Source of the DNA: Hansschlegelia zhihuaiae | GTDB lineage: Bacteria; Pseudomonadota; Alphaproteobacteria; Rhizobiales; Methylopilaceae | Direction: 5' to 3' | Assembly: GCF_004103825.1 (NCBI RefSeq) | Contig: NZ_RYFI01000012.1 | Span: forward strand, 1-57,939 | DNA: 57,939 nt | Shown: positions 1 to 8,432 of the stretch, one piece after another | Numbering within the stretch: the stretch's first letter is position 1 | How the letters are laid out: each line of letters begins with the position of its first letter | Notes under the pieces: generated by a model | The model's input: only the letters and a program-made list of their open reading frames with translations | What the model was told of the DNA's origin: nothing | Database searches by the model: none | Made by a program: the position numbers and the translations under genes

Positions 1-29
1 GCAGCGTAACTTGACCCAAAACACGGAAG

Positions 30-52
30 ATGCCCCGATCGAGTCCGGGCAT
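30..52 (-). terminator. Hairpin after apaG, possible weak terminator
   Basis: ATGCCC (30-35) pairs with GGGCAT (47-52), extended by GA/TC across one C-C mismatch. It lies just past the apaG stop. There is no long U run, so termination is uncertain. Confidence 0.35.
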
Positions 53-69
53 GGCGCCCCGCCGCCGCG

Positions 70-501
70 TCAATGCAGCGTGCGGACCGTGTGCGGGCTT
101 TCGAGCGCGAAGGCCGGGATCGCGACGTCGAAGGGCTGACCGGCGTCCGTCATCATGTGGTAGTCGCCGACCATGATGCCGGACGGCGTCGGCAATGGCG
201 CGCCGCTTGTATAGGTGAAGGATTGGCCCGGGCCGAGGGTCGGCTGCTCGCCCACCACGCCCGGCCCCCTCACCTCTTCGGTGCGGCCGCGGCCGTCCGT
301 GATCCGCCAGTGCCGCGCGATGAGCCGAACCGTCTCCTCGCCCTCGTTCACGATCTCGACCGTGTATGCAAAGACGTATCGGTCTTCCTCAGGATCGGAT
401 TCAGCAGCGAGGTAGCGCGGCGTGACGGTGACGCGGATCGCGCGCGTCACTGCGGTCCAGCAGGGGCCCTCGTCGGCCGTCTCGGCGCTCGCTTCGGTCA
501 T
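70..501 (-). CDS. apaG: ApaG family protein
   Basis: The 143-residue product is a single ApaG/DUF525 beta-sandwich domain. The core motifs are visible: YTVEIVNEGEETVRLIARHW, then ITDGRGR, then the VVGEQPTLGPGQSFTY segment, and GIMVGDYHMM near the C-terminus. ApaG is a small soluble protein linked in enterobacteria to diadenosine tetraphosphate and cobalt/magnesium phenotypes; its molecular role is not settled. It is slightly longer than the usual 125-130 residues because of an N-terminal extension. In many Rhizobiales apaG follows argD-argF-hslO; here a TRAP operon lies between hslO and apaG. The family call is secure, the function is not. Confidence 0.93.
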   Translation of the reverse strand: MTEASAETADEGPCWTAVTRAIRVTVTPRYLAAESDPEEDRYVFAYTVEIVNEGEETVRLIARHWRITDGRGRTEEVRGPGVVGEQPTLGPGQSFTYTSGAPLPTPSGIMVGDYHMMTDAGQPFDVAIPAFALESPHTVRTLH

Positions 502-783
502 GATCCTTGAAGCTTAAGCGCCCGAAGCTCCGGAGCGTCAAGGGCGACGAGAGGCGCGGCCGGCCGTCGGGCGCCGCAGACGTGAACTGTTGCGGCGCGG
601 AAATGGCTTGGCGCCCCAGAATCGTCTTGATCACGACCGGGCGGTCGAATTAACTCCAGACGGAGCCTGGACGAACCAAAATCAAGAAGGGCTCGGGAAA
701 CGCCAGCGCGTTCGAAAAGAAGACGCGCGTCAGATTCGGCCTGCGGCGCCCGCCGTCCGTTCGGCCGACAAGGGGAGACTTCC

Positions 784-1920
784 GTGAAGAAATCGCCTGA
801 CACGCTTGCGGACGGAGGCGAGGCCAGCAGCCCCGCCCGACGCCGCTTCCTCGCCGGCGCGGCGGTCGCGACCGCCGCCACCGTCGCCGCGCCCGCCGTG
901 GTGCGGGCGCAGGCCGCGGTTCGTCTGAAGTTCCAGTCGACCTGGCCCAACAAAGACATCTTCCACGAATTCGCATCCGATTTCGTGAAGCGCGTGAATG
1001 AAATGGGCGCCGGCCGCATTCAGATCGAGCTGCTGCAGGCGGGCGCCGTCGTCCCGGCCTTCCAGCTCCTCGACGCGGTCTCGACCGGCGTCCTGGACGG
1101 CGGCCACGGCGTCTCGGCCTACTGGTACGGCAAGAACAAGGCCTTCTCGCTGTTCGGAACCGCGCCGCCCTTCGGCTGGAACGCCAACCAGCTGCTGTCC
1201 TGGGTGAAGTATGGCGGCGGCCAGGCGCTCTATGACGAGCTCACCCAGCAGGTTCTGAAGCTCAACGTCGTCGGCCTCCTCACCGGGCCGATGCCGACGC
1301 AGCCTTTCGGTTGGTTCAAGAAGGAGATCGCCGGGCCGGACGCGATCAAGGGCCTCAAGTACCGCACGGTCGGCCTCGGCGCCGACCTCGGCAAGGAAAT
1401 GGGCATGGCCGTCACGATCCTGCCCGGCGGCGAGATCGTGCCCGCGATCGACCGCGGCCTGATCGACGGCGCGGAGTTCAACAACCCCTCGTCCGACAAG
1501 ATCCTGGGCTTCCCGGACGTCTCGAAGATCTACATGGTCCAGAGCTACCATCAGACGCTGGAGTGCTTCGAGATCCTGTTCAACAAGCGGAAGTTCGAGG
1601 GCCTGCCGGCGGAAGTGCAGGCGATCGTCAGATACGCCTCCGAGGCCGCCTCGGCCGACATGTCCTGGAAGGCGCAGGACCGCTACTCGAAGGATCTCGA
1701 GGCCATCAAGGCCGCGGGGGTCAAGGTGATCGAGACGCCGAAGTCGATCCTGGAGGCGCAGCTCGCCGCCTGGGACAAGGTGATCGCGGCCAACCCGGAC
1801 CCCTTCTTCCAGAAGGTCATCGAGAGCCAGAAATCCTTCGCCAAGCGCGTCGTCGGCATGACGCGCGAGATGGAGGCGCCGCGCGACCTCGCCTACGAGC
1901 ACTTCTTCAAGCAAGCGTAA
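784..1920 (+). CDS. dctP: TRAP transporter substrate-binding protein, Tat-exported
   Basis: This is the periplasmic solute receptor of a tripartite ATP-independent (TRAP) transporter, 378 residues. It has a twin-arginine signal (RRRFLAG at residues 19-25) with likely cleavage after an RAQ near residue 43. The mature part has the DctP fold, including the YWYGK...LFGT segment and the conserved arginine in KGLKYRTVGLG that usually binds the substrate carboxylate. The start is GTG at 784, preceded by AAGGGGAG. It is followed by dctQ and dctM. A Tat-exported receptor of this type suggests a carboxylate or keto-acid substrate, but the exact ligand cannot be read from the sequence. Confidence 0.92.
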   Translation: MKKSPDTLADGGEASSPARRRFLAGAAVATAATVAAPAVVRAQAAVRLKFQSTWPNKDIFHEFASDFVKRVNEMGAGRIQIELLQAGAVVPAFQLLDAVSTGVLDGGHGVSAYWYGKNKAFSLFGTAPPFGWNANQLLSWVKYGGGQALYDELTQQVLKLNVVGLLTGPMPTQPFGWFKKEIAGPDAIKGLKYRTVGLGADLGKEMGMAVTILPGGEIVPAIDRGLIDGAEFNNPSSDKILGFPDVSKIYMVQSYHQTLECFEILFNKRKFEGLPAEVQAIVRYASEAASADMSWKAQDRYSKDLEAIKAAGVKVIETPKSILEAQLAAWDKVIAANPDPFFQKVIESQKSFAKRVVGMTREMEAPRDLAYEHFFKQA

Positions 1921-1926
1921 AGCGAC

Positions 1927-1956
1927 GGGCGGCCGGCTCCTCGGGGCCGGCCGCCC
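1927..1956 (+). promoter_or_regulatory. Strong hairpin between dctP and dctQ
   Basis: GGGCGGCCGG (1927-1936) pairs perfectly with CCGGCCGCCC (1947-1956) around a 10-nt loop. It lies 6 nt after the dctP stop and no U run follows. It is therefore better read as a 3' stabiliser or partial terminator that raises binding-protein mRNA above permease mRNA. The role is inferred from position. Confidence 0.6.
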
Positions 1957-2064
1957 GCCGAACAAGTCGCGAAGCCTCGGTCACTTTCAGCGTTTCGCCG
2001 TAATATCGGCCGGACGTAGCCGCGGGCGAGGCGGCCAATTCAGCGTCAGAGTCCCGGGGGCCGG

Positions 2065-2679
2065 ATGCAGTCCTATCTTCTCGCGGTCGACCGCTTCAAT
2101 TCCGCGATCGGCAAGATTTTCGCGTGGTCGATCGTCGTCCTGACGCTGGTCATCACCTTCGAGGTCATCTCGCGCCGCGTCATGGGCGCGCCGACCACCT
2201 GGGCGTTCGACGCGAGCTACATGCTCTACGGGCTGCTCTTCATGTCGGCCGGGGCCTACACGCTGTCGCGCAACGGGCATGTGCGGGGCGACTTCCTCTA
2301 CCGCCAATGGGCGCCCAGGACCCAGGCCTGGCTCGACCTGGTGCTCTACATCTTCTTCTTCTTTCCCGGCATCCTGGCGCTGGTCTACGCCGGCTACGTG
2401 TTCTTCGACCTCTCCTACCAGACCAAGGAGACGAGCTCGTTCTCGCCCGACGGCCTGCTGCTCTGGCCGTTCAAGATGATCATCCCGATCACCGGCGTGC
2501 TGATGGCGATGCAGGGCGTGGTCGAGGTGCTGCGCTGCGTGATCTGCATCCGCACCGGCGAGTGGCCGCAGCGCCAGAGCGACGTCGAGGAGACCGAGCA
2601 TCTGATCCTCGCCGAAGCCGAGGCCAACAAGGTCGACGTCGACCGCTCCCAGATCTCCGTCGACGAGGCCAAGCTGTGA
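2065..2679 (+). CDS. dctQ: TRAP transporter small permease DctQ
   Basis: A 204-residue inner-membrane protein with four predicted transmembrane segments, at roughly residues 15-35, 50-70, 88-110 and 135-155. The typical DctQ motif ITFEVISRRVMGAPTTW follows the first segment. The C-terminus is a charged cytosolic tail (SDVEETEHLILAEAE). It acts with DctM as the sodium-coupled membrane component. It starts 144 bp after dctP and its stop overlaps the dctM start (GTGA), so translation of the two permease subunits is probably coupled. Confidence 0.92.
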   Translation: MQSYLLAVDRFNSAIGKIFAWSIVVLTLVITFEVISRRVMGAPTTWAFDASYMLYGLLFMSAGAYTLSRNGHVRGDFLYRQWAPRTQAWLDLVLYIFFFFPGILALVYAGYVFFDLSYQTKETSSFSPDGLLLWPFKMIIPITGVLMAMQGVVEVLRCVICIRTGEWPQRQSDVEETEHLILAEAEANKVDVDRSQISVDEAKL

Positions 2680-4019
2680 GCGCCTACATCTCCGATCCCG
2701 CGATGGGCGTCATCATGCTCGCCCTGTTCGTGGGGCTGCTGCTGCTCGGCTTCCCGATCGCCTTCACGCTGATGGCCCTCGGCGTGGGCTTCGGCTACTA
2801 CGCCATGGGCGACACGGTGTTCCAGCTGTTCGTCCAGCGCACCTACAGCGTGATGTCCTCGGACGTGCTGATCTCGGTGCCGCTGTTCCTGTTCATGGGC
2901 TATCTGGTCGAGCGCGCCAACATCCTCGACCGGCTGTTCAAGTCGATCCAGCTCGCGGCCGGCGGCCTTCCGGGCTCGCTCGCGCTCGCCACGCTCGCGA
3001 CCTGCGCGCTGTTCGCGACCGCGACCGGGATCGTGGGCGCGGTCGTCACGCTGATGGGCCTGCTCGCCTTCCCGGCGATGCTGCGCGCCGGCTACGACAC
3101 GCGGCTGTCGGCCGGCGTCGTTTGCGCCGGCGGCTGCCTCGGCATTCTGATCCCGCCAAGCGTGATGCTGATCCTCTATGGCGCGACCGCGGGCGTTTCG
3201 GTCGTCAAGCTCTACGCCGCCGCCTTCTTCCCCGGGCTGATGCTCGCCACGCTCTACATGGCCTATGTCATCATCCGCGTGCTGCTGAACCCGTCGCTCG
3301 CGCCGAAGCTGCCGCCCTCGGAGCGCGCGTCGTCCTATTTCGCGGTGCTGTGGGCGCTCGCGACCTCGTTCCTGCCGCTCGCCTTGCTGATCTCCGGCGT
3401 GCTCGGCGCCATCATCGGCGGCTACGCGACGCCGTCCGAAGCCGCGGCCGTCGGCGCGATGGGCGCGTTCCTGCTCGCGGTCGCCTACCGGCAGCTGACC
3501 TTCGAGAAGCTGAGGGAGAGCGTCTATCTCACCGCCCGCGCCTCCGCGATGGTGTGCTGGCTGTTCGTCGGCTCCTTCGTGTTCTCGGCCGTATTCGCCT
3601 ATCTGGGCGGCCAGTCGGTCGTCGAGAACTTCATCATCGGGCTCGACCTGACCCCGATCCAGTTCCTGATCCTGACCCAGATCATCATCTTCGTGCTGGG
3701 CTGGCCGCTCGAATGGACCGAGATCATCGTCATCTTCCTGCCGATCTTTCTGCCGCTGCTGAGCCACTTCAACATCGACCCGCTGTTCTTCGGCATCCTG
3801 GTGGCACTGAACATCCAGACGTCGTTCCTGTCGCCGCCGGTCGCGATGGCGCCGTTCTACCTGAAGGGCGTGGCGCCCAAGCATGTCTCGATCAACGAGA
3901 TCTTCGCCGGGGTGATGCCCTTCCTGTTCATCGTGATCTTCTCGATGGCGCTGTACTACGCCTTTCCGGCGATCGGCCTCTGGCTGCCGAACTACATGTA
4001 TGGCGGCGGGGCGCAATAG
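2676..4019 (+). CDS. dctM: TRAP transporter large permease DctM
   Basis: The large permease subunit, 447 residues from GTG 2676, which overlaps the dctQ stop by 4 nt. An ATG at 2703 is an alternative that would shorten the protein by nine residues. The protein is hydrophobic throughout with about 12 membrane segments. It has the DctM motifs VPLFLFMGYLVERANI, a glycine/alanine-rich transport region, GCLGILIPPSVMLILYG, and GYATPSEAAAVG. It completes the dctPQM operon. The plus-strand operon is embedded among minus-strand genes (apaG, hslO). Confidence 0.93.
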   Translation: MSAYISDPAMGVIMLALFVGLLLLGFPIAFTLMALGVGFGYYAMGDTVFQLFVQRTYSVMSSDVLISVPLFLFMGYLVERANILDRLFKSIQLAAGGLPGSLALATLATCALFATATGIVGAVVTLMGLLAFPAMLRAGYDTRLSAGVVCAGGCLGILIPPSVMLILYGATAGVSVVKLYAAAFFPGLMLATLYMAYVIIRVLLNPSLAPKLPPSERASSYFAVLWALATSFLPLALLISGVLGAIIGGYATPSEAAAVGAMGAFLLAVAYRQLTFEKLRESVYLTARASAMVCWLFVGSFVFSAVFAYLGGQSVVENFIIGLDLTPIQFLILTQIIIFVLGWPLEWTEIIVIFLPIFLPLLSHFNIDPLFFGILVALNIQTSFLSPPVAMAPFYLKGVAPKHVSINEIFAGVMPFLFIVIFSMALYYAFPAIGLWLPNYMYGGGAQ

Positions 4020-4028
4020 CGGGGACGA

Positions 4029-4133
4029 CCGTCATCCCGGACGGCCGTAAGGCCGATCCGGGATCGTCCTCAGGACAAGGCGCGCTTCGGGGGCCGATCC
4101 CGTCTCCGCTCTTCGCTCGAGGCGGGATGACGG
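4029..4133. repeat. Intergenic palindromic element with outer inverted repeats
   Basis: The outer arms are CCGTCATCCCG (4029-4039) and CGGGATGACGG (4123-4133). Inside is a perfect-ended hairpin with arms ATCCCGGA (4034-4041) and TCCGGGAT (4057-4064) plus a GGCC/GGCC inner stem, and a second ATCCCG/CGGGAT pair (4097-4102 with 4123-4128). This composition matches the GTCATCCCGG class of short palindromic intergenic repeats common in alphaproteobacteria. It sits between the convergent dctM and hslO and may act as a bidirectional terminator. Confidence 0.7.
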
Positions 4134-4146
4134 CCCTGCAGCCGCG

Positions 4147-5136
4147 TCAGGCCTCGCCTTCCGTGGAGGCGTCCAACTCCGCCGCCTCCTCGGCCGAGAA
4201 GGCGTATTTCGTCGAGCAGAAGTCGCACGTCACCTCGATCGAGCCGTCGTCGGCGCGCATGTCGCGGCGGTCGTCGGCCGTGAAGCTCTTCAGCATGCCG
4301 AGCACGCGCTCGCGCGAGCAGCGGCAGGCCTCGCGAACCCCGCGGCTTTCGAACACCCGGATCTCGCGCTCGTTGAACAGGCGGATCAGCAGCCGCTCGG
4401 GTTCCAGCGTCGGGTCGATCAGCTCGTGGTCCTCGACGGTCGAGACCAGCGTCTGGGCCTCGACCCAGGCGTCGTCCTCGGCGCTCTCGGGGATTTCGGC
4501 GCCGTCCGGCGCGTCGCCGGGATCGAGGTCGGGCGTGCGCATGCGCTCCGGCGCCTCGGGCAGGAACTGCACCAGCAGCCCGCCGGCGCGCCAGGAATGG
4601 CTCGCACCGGGCGACAGCGTCTCGGCGACCGCGAGCCGCACCTTGGTCGGGATCTGCTCGGACTGCCGGAAGTAGGCGTGCGCCGCCTCCTCGAGGCCGC
4701 CGCCTTCGAGCGCGACCACGCCCTGATAGCGCGACATGTCCGGCCCCTGGTCGATGGTCAGCGCCATATGGCCGTAGCCGAGCAGCGCCCCGGAGCCGCG
4801 GACGTCGTAGAGCCGGTCCTTGTCGAAGCGGGCGCAGGCCCGGACCCTGTCCGGGGCCTCGAAGTCGACCACCAGCATGCCGACCGGGCCGTCGGAACGG
4901 GTCTGGAGCTGAAAGCGGCCGTCGATCTTGAGCGCCGAGCCGAGCAGAACGGTGAGCGCCACCGCCTCGCCGAGCAGCTTCGAGACCGAGGGCGGATAGG
5001 CGTGACGCTCGATCACGGCGTCGATCGAGGGCCCGAGCCGCACCACGCGGCCGCGGACGTCGAGCGCCTCGATCTGGAACGGCAGGATGCGGTCGTCGCC
5101 GTCCTCGCGGAGGGCGGATGGGGCGTGGTCTGTCAT
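4147..5136 (-). CDS. hslO: Hsp33 redox-activated chaperone
   Basis: A 329-residue cytosolic holdase. In this family oxidation releases zinc from four cysteines and activates the chaperone. The four ligands are visible at the C-terminus: CRC at about residues 271-273 and CDFC at about 304-307. N-terminal Hsp33 features include the PSVSKLLGEAVALTVLLGS helix and the GPVGMLVVDFEAPDRVRA strand. Length is slightly above the usual 290-300 because of an acidic stretch (DLDPGDAPDGAEIPESAEDD) in the middle. In Rhizobiales it usually lies next to argF; here an HdeD-like gene lies between. Confidence 0.95.
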   Translation of the reverse strand: MTDHAPSALREDGDDRILPFQIEALDVRGRVVRLGPSIDAVIERHAYPPSVSKLLGEAVALTVLLGSALKIDGRFQLQTRSDGPVGMLVVDFEAPDRVRACARFDKDRLYDVRGSGALLGYGHMALTIDQGPDMSRYQGVVALEGGGLEEAAHAYFRQSEQIPTKVRLAVAETLSPGASHSWRAGGLLVQFLPEAPERMRTPDLDPGDAPDGAEIPESAEDDAWVEAQTLVSTVEDHELIDPTLEPERLLIRLFNEREIRVFESRGVREACRCSRERVLGMLKSFTADDRRDMRADDGSIEVTCDFCSTKYAFSAEEAAELDASTEGEA

Positions 5137-5199
5137 GATGGGGCATATTTAGGCCCCACGGCGCCCAAACGGAAGATAGCGAGCCTGACGGCGCTCCCT

Positions 5200-5775
5200 T
5201 TAGCCCTTGAGCCGGCGCGACCGTAGCCGGTACGCCATTGCGAACAGCGCGCCGCTCAGGATCAGCGCGTACACGCCGATCCACCATGTCAGCACGACTG
5301 CGCCAAGGAGCGGCGCGACCACGAGCGCGAGCCCGAACAGGATGGATGCGACCCCCGCCAGGATGAACCAGACTTTGCCATGGCTTGCGTCGAGCCGGAA
5401 CGCGGATGCGATCATCATAACGCCCGAGACGAACGACCAGGCCGCAAGCAGCAGAACGAAGACGATCGCGGTGAGGCCCGGCCACAGCAACGCGACGACC
5501 GCGGCCGCGATGCTGGCGAGCCCGCCGACCAGCAGCGGGAGCCAACGGCGCCACCCGGCGCGAACGCACTGGGCCGCGAGGAAGAGCTCGGCCACCCCGT
5601 CCACGAAGGCGTAGGCCGCAAACAGCAGCACCAGCGACAGGATGGTCGCGCCCGGCGCCAATAGCGCGATCATGCCGAACAGCAGGGCGAAAAGGCCCCG
5701 CAGGGCCACCACCCACCAACGCTGGGCGAACGGAAGGGCGATGGACTCCGCCCATTTGTGCGCGAAATCGGACAT
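5200..5775 (-). CDS. HdeD/DUF308 family membrane protein
   Basis: A 191-residue protein with six predicted transmembrane helices, arranged as three similar helix pairs typical of DUF308/HdeD. Each repeat carries a G/A-rich helix, for example GLFALLFGMIALLAPGATI, GLASIAAAVVALLWPG and GVASILFGLALVVAPLLG. HdeD is associated with acid resistance in E. coli, but most family members are uncharacterised. It is transcribed in the same direction as argD-argF and hslO with gaps of 107 and 63 bp. A palindrome lies 17 bp before the start codon. Confidence 0.85.
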   Translation of the reverse strand: MSDFAHKWAESIALPFAQRWWVVALRGLFALLFGMIALLAPGATILSLVLLFAAYAFVDGVAELFLAAQCVRAGWRRWLPLLVGGLASIAAAVVALLWPGLTAIVFVLLLAAWSFVSGVMMIASAFRLDASHGKVWFILAGVASILFGLALVVAPLLGAVVLTWWIGVYALILSGALFAMAYRLRSRRLKG

Positions 5776-5791
5776 TGGCCGTCTCCCCAGC

Positions 5792-5809
5792 TGATCGCTC
5801 CAGCGATCA
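5792..5809. promoter_or_regulatory. Palindrome upstream of the HdeD-like gene
   Basis: TGATCGCT-CC-AGCGATCA is a perfect 8-bp inverted repeat lying 17 bp before the start codon of the HdeD-like gene and about 75 bp after argF. No U run follows on either strand, so an operator is as likely as an RNA hairpin. Confidence 0.4.
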
Positions 5810-5882
5810 ACGCCAGTCTAGCGATTTTCGCGCTGGAATTCAGCCGTCATGCCTGACGGCGACCACGCGCGGCGGGGCGCCC

Positions 5883-6818
5883 CTACTGGCCGACCGCCCC
5901 GAAGCACCAGGCCAGCACGCCCTTCTGGGCGTGGAGGCGGTTCTCTGCCTCGTCGAACACCGCCGATTGCGGGCCGTCGATCACCTCGTCGGTGACCTCC
6001 TCGCCGCGATGCGCCGGCAGGCAGTGCAGGAAGATCGCGTCCGGCGCCGCGCGCTTCATCAGCGCGGCGTTGACCTGGAAGGGCTTCAGCAGATTGTGGC
6101 GGCGCTCGCCGTCGGCGTCGCCCATGGAGACCCAGCTGTCGGAGATCACGGCGTCCGCGCCCTCGACCGCGGCCTCGGCCCTGTGGCCGAGATCGAGCCG
6201 CGCGCCCTCGTCCTTCGCCCAGCGGATCAGGTCTTCGCGCGGCGCGAGCTCCGGCGGCGTCGCGATCGCGAGCTCGAAGTCGAAACGCGCCGCGGCGTGA
6301 ATCCAGGAGGCCAGCACATTGTTAAAATCGCCCGTCCAGGCGACCCGCCGCCCCGCGATGGGCCCCTTGCGCTCCTCGAAGGTCATGAGGTCGGCCATCA
6401 CCTGACAGGGATGCGAGCGCTTGGTCAGGCCGTTGATGACCGGCACCGTGGCGTGGCGCGCGAGCTCCGCGAGCTGGTCGTGGTTCAGCATGCGGATCAT
6501 GATGGCGTCGACGAAGCGCGACAGGACGCGGGCGGTGTCGGCGATCGCCTCGCGCTCGCCGAGCTCGATCTCCTTGCCCGTCACCATCACGCTCTCGCCG
6601 CCGAGCTCGCGGATGCCGACGTCGAACGACATGCGGGTCCGCAAGGACGGTTGTTCGAACACCATGGCCACGACCTTGCCGGCGAGCGGCCTGTCGTCCG
6701 CGGCCTCAGCGGTCCGGCGGCGCGCCTTCATCGCGCAGCCGGCGTCGAGCATCGCGCGCAGCGTCGGCGTCGCGAAATCCGACAGGTCGAGGAAATGGCG
6801 GAGACCGTTCGCGCTCAT
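5883..6818 (-). CDS. argF: Ornithine carbamoyltransferase
   Basis: Transfers the carbamoyl group from carbamoyl phosphate to ornithine to give citrulline in arginine synthesis. The 311-residue protein has the carbamoyl-phosphate motif SLRTRMSF near residue 58 (usually STRTR; the second position is Leu here), HPCQ, the ornithine loop [10 protein letters not shown], and the catalytic [11 protein letters not shown] near the C-terminus. Its ATG overlaps the argD stop by 4 nt, so argD and argF form one translationally coupled unit. Confidence 0.97.
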   Translation of the reverse strand: MSANGLRHFLDLSDFATPTLRAMLDAGCAMKARRRTAEAADDRPLAGKVVAMVFEQPSLRTRMSFDVGIRELGGESVMVTGKEIELGEREAIADTARVLSRFVDAIMIRMLNHDQLAELARHATVPVINGLTKRSHPCQVMADLMTFEERKGPIAGRRVAWTGDFNNVLASWIHAAARFDFELAIATPPELAPREDLIRWAKDEGARLDLGHRAEAAVEGADAVISDSWVSMGDADGERRHNLLKPFQVNAALMKRAAPDAIFLHCLPAHRGEEVTDEVIDGPQSAVFDEAENRLHAQKGVLAWCFGAVGQ

Positions 6819-8026
6819 TCCGCGGCGCTCCGCGCGGAAGCCGGCAGCTTCGCCTCGACCGCCGACAGTCCGCGATCGAGGCGCTCCATGGCCTCGTCGA
6901 GCTCGGCCTCGGTGACGATCAAGGGGGGGATCAGCCGCACGACGTTGTCCCCCGCGCCGACGGTCAGCAGCTTGGCGTCGCGCAGCGCCGCGACGACCTC
7001 CGTGTTGGGGACCTTGCAGCGCAGGCCGGTCAGCAGGCCCTCGCCCCGGACCTCGGCGACCACGTCCGAATGGCCGTCGGCGACGCCCGCGAGCTTCTGC
7101 TTGAGCAGCAGGCCCATGCGCCGGACATGCTCCAGGAAGCCGGGCGCCAGAACCACGTCGAGCACGGCGTTGCCGACCGCCATGGCGAGCGGGTTGCCGC
7201 CGAAGGTCGAGCCGTGGACGCCGGCCGTCATGCCGTCCGCGGCCTCGCGGGTCGCGAGGCAGGCGCCCATCGGGAAGCCGCCGCCGATGCCCTTGGCGAT
7301 CGCCATGACGTCGGGCCGGATCCCGGAATGCTCATAGGCGAACAGCGTCCCGGTGCGACCGACGCCGGTCTGGACCTCGTCGACGACGAGCAGCAGACCC
7401 TCGGCGTCGCAGATCTCGCGGATCGCCCTCAGCGTCGAGGGCGGCAGGGAGCGCACCCCGCCCTCGCCCTGCAGCGGCTCGACCAGCACGCCGGCGGTCT
7501 CAGGCCCGATCGCGGCCTTCAGCGCATCGAGATCGCCGAACGGCACCTGGTCGAAGCCCTCGACCTTCGGGCCGAAGCCCTCGAGATATTTCTGCTGCCC
7601 GCCGGCCGCGATGGTCGCGAGCGTGCGGCCGTGGAACGCGCCCTCGAAGGTGATCAGCCGGTAGCGCTCGGGCTCGCCCTTGGCGTGGAAATGCTTGCGC
7701 GCGAGCTTGATCGAGGCTTCGAGCGCCTCGGCTCCCGAATTGCAGAAGAACACGACGTCGGCGAAGGAGGCGTCCGCAAGCCGCCCGGCGAGCCGCTCGG
7801 CCTCAGGGACCGTGTACAGGTTGGAGACGTGCCACAGCGTCTCGGCCTGGCGCTTCAGCGCCTCGACGAGATGCGGATGGGCGTGGCCGAGCGAATTCAC
7901 CGCGACGCCCGACGCGAAATCCAGATAGCGCTCGCCCTTGTCCGAGATCAGCCAGCAGCCTTCGCCGCGCTCGAAGGCGACGCCGGCGCGGGCGAAGACA
8001 GGCATCAGCGCGGAAGGGGGAGACAC
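6815..8026 (-). CDS. argD: Acetylornithine/succinyldiaminopimelate aminotransferase
   Basis: A class III PLP-dependent aminotransferase of 403 residues, converting N-acetylglutamate semialdehyde to N-acetylornithine and possibly also serving lysine synthesis. Visible motifs are [26 protein letters not shown], the PLP-pocket [11 protein letters not shown], and the Schiff-base lysine in [11 protein letters not shown]. It is the first gene of an argD-argF unit. A good sigma-70 promoter and a hairpin with a U tract lie just upstream (8072-8145). Confidence 0.97.
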   Translation of the reverse strand: MSPPSALMPVFARAGVAFERGEGCWLISDKGERYLDFASGVAVNSLGHAHPHLVEALKRQAETLWHVSNLYTVPEAERLAGRLADASFADVVFFCNSGAEALEASIKLARKHFHAKGEPERYRLITFEGAFHGRTLATIAAGGQQKYLEGFGPKVEGFDQVPFGDLDALKAAIGPETAGVLVEPLQGEGGVRSLPPSTLRAIREICDAEGLLLVVDEVQTGVGRTGTLFAYEHSGIRPDVMAIAKGIGGGFPMGACLATREAADGMTAGVHGSTFGGNPLAMAVGNAVLDVVLAPGFLEHVRRMGLLLKQKLAGVADGHSDVVAEVRGEGLLTGLRCKVPNTEVVAALRDAKLLTVGAGDNVVRLIPPLIVTEAELDEAMERLDRGLSAVEAKLPASARSAAE

Positions 8027-8071
8027 GGGTCAGTTCCTTGCAAGCGTCTGCGCCGGGCGATCCCGGCGATG

Positions 8072-8106
8072 AAAAAAGAAAAGAGCCGCTCCAGCCGGGC
8101 GGCCCT
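8072..8106 (-). terminator. Terminator-like hairpin in the argD leader
   Basis: On the minus strand AGGGCCGC pairs with GCGGCTCT (one G-U pair) around a 9-nt loop and is followed by UUUUCUUUUUU. It lies 46 nt before the argD start and only about 5 nt after the predicted transcription start. It resembles an attenuator or a 5' protective hairpin. Confidence 0.55.
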
Positions 8107-8117
8107 CCACTGGCGGG

Positions 8118-8145
8118 ATAATATGAGCGACCGACGCCCTGTCAA
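8118..8145 (-). promoter_or_regulatory. Sigma-70 promoter of argD-argF
   Basis: On the minus strand a perfect TTGACA (8145-8140) is followed by a 16-nt spacer and TATTAT (8123-8118). The expected transcription start is near 8111. It is one of the best-matching promoter pairs in the window. Confidence 0.75.
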
Positions 8146-8250
8146 TCGTTGCGACTGCTCGAAATCTTGACGGTTCCGCCGCTTCCGGCCAGCCCCGGGG
8201 TGGGGACGGCCGGCCGAGATGCTTGGGGAAAACCCCACTGTTGCATTCCG

Positions 8251-8268
8251 GACTCTTTACGCTGAGTC
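8251..8268. promoter_or_regulatory. Pair of GANTC (CcrM) sites upstream of gcrA
   Basis: GACTC (8251-8255) and GAGTC (8264-8268) lie 13 bp apart, about 170 bp before the gcrA start. GANTC is the CcrM methylation site, and GcrA is known to act at methylated promoters. The remaining bases between argD and gcrA (8146-8432) show no gene. Confidence 0.5.
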
Positions 8269-8432
8269 GCTGCATATCGTAATTTACCCCTCGTTAAGCA
8301 CGACATGTCGTGCGCGTTCGTTTCCAAGCGGATTACGGCGGCGGCGACGCCAAGGCGCTCCCAAGCGCGCTTTGGCGAAGGGTTCCGGATTCCGCGCATG
8401 GCACGCCGCAAGGCCAAGTCCTGGAGGACCCG

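Noticed and set aside
8146-8432. CtrA box (TTAA-N7-TTAA) before gcrA
   Set aside because: Only a single TTAA was seen, without a partner at the right spacing.
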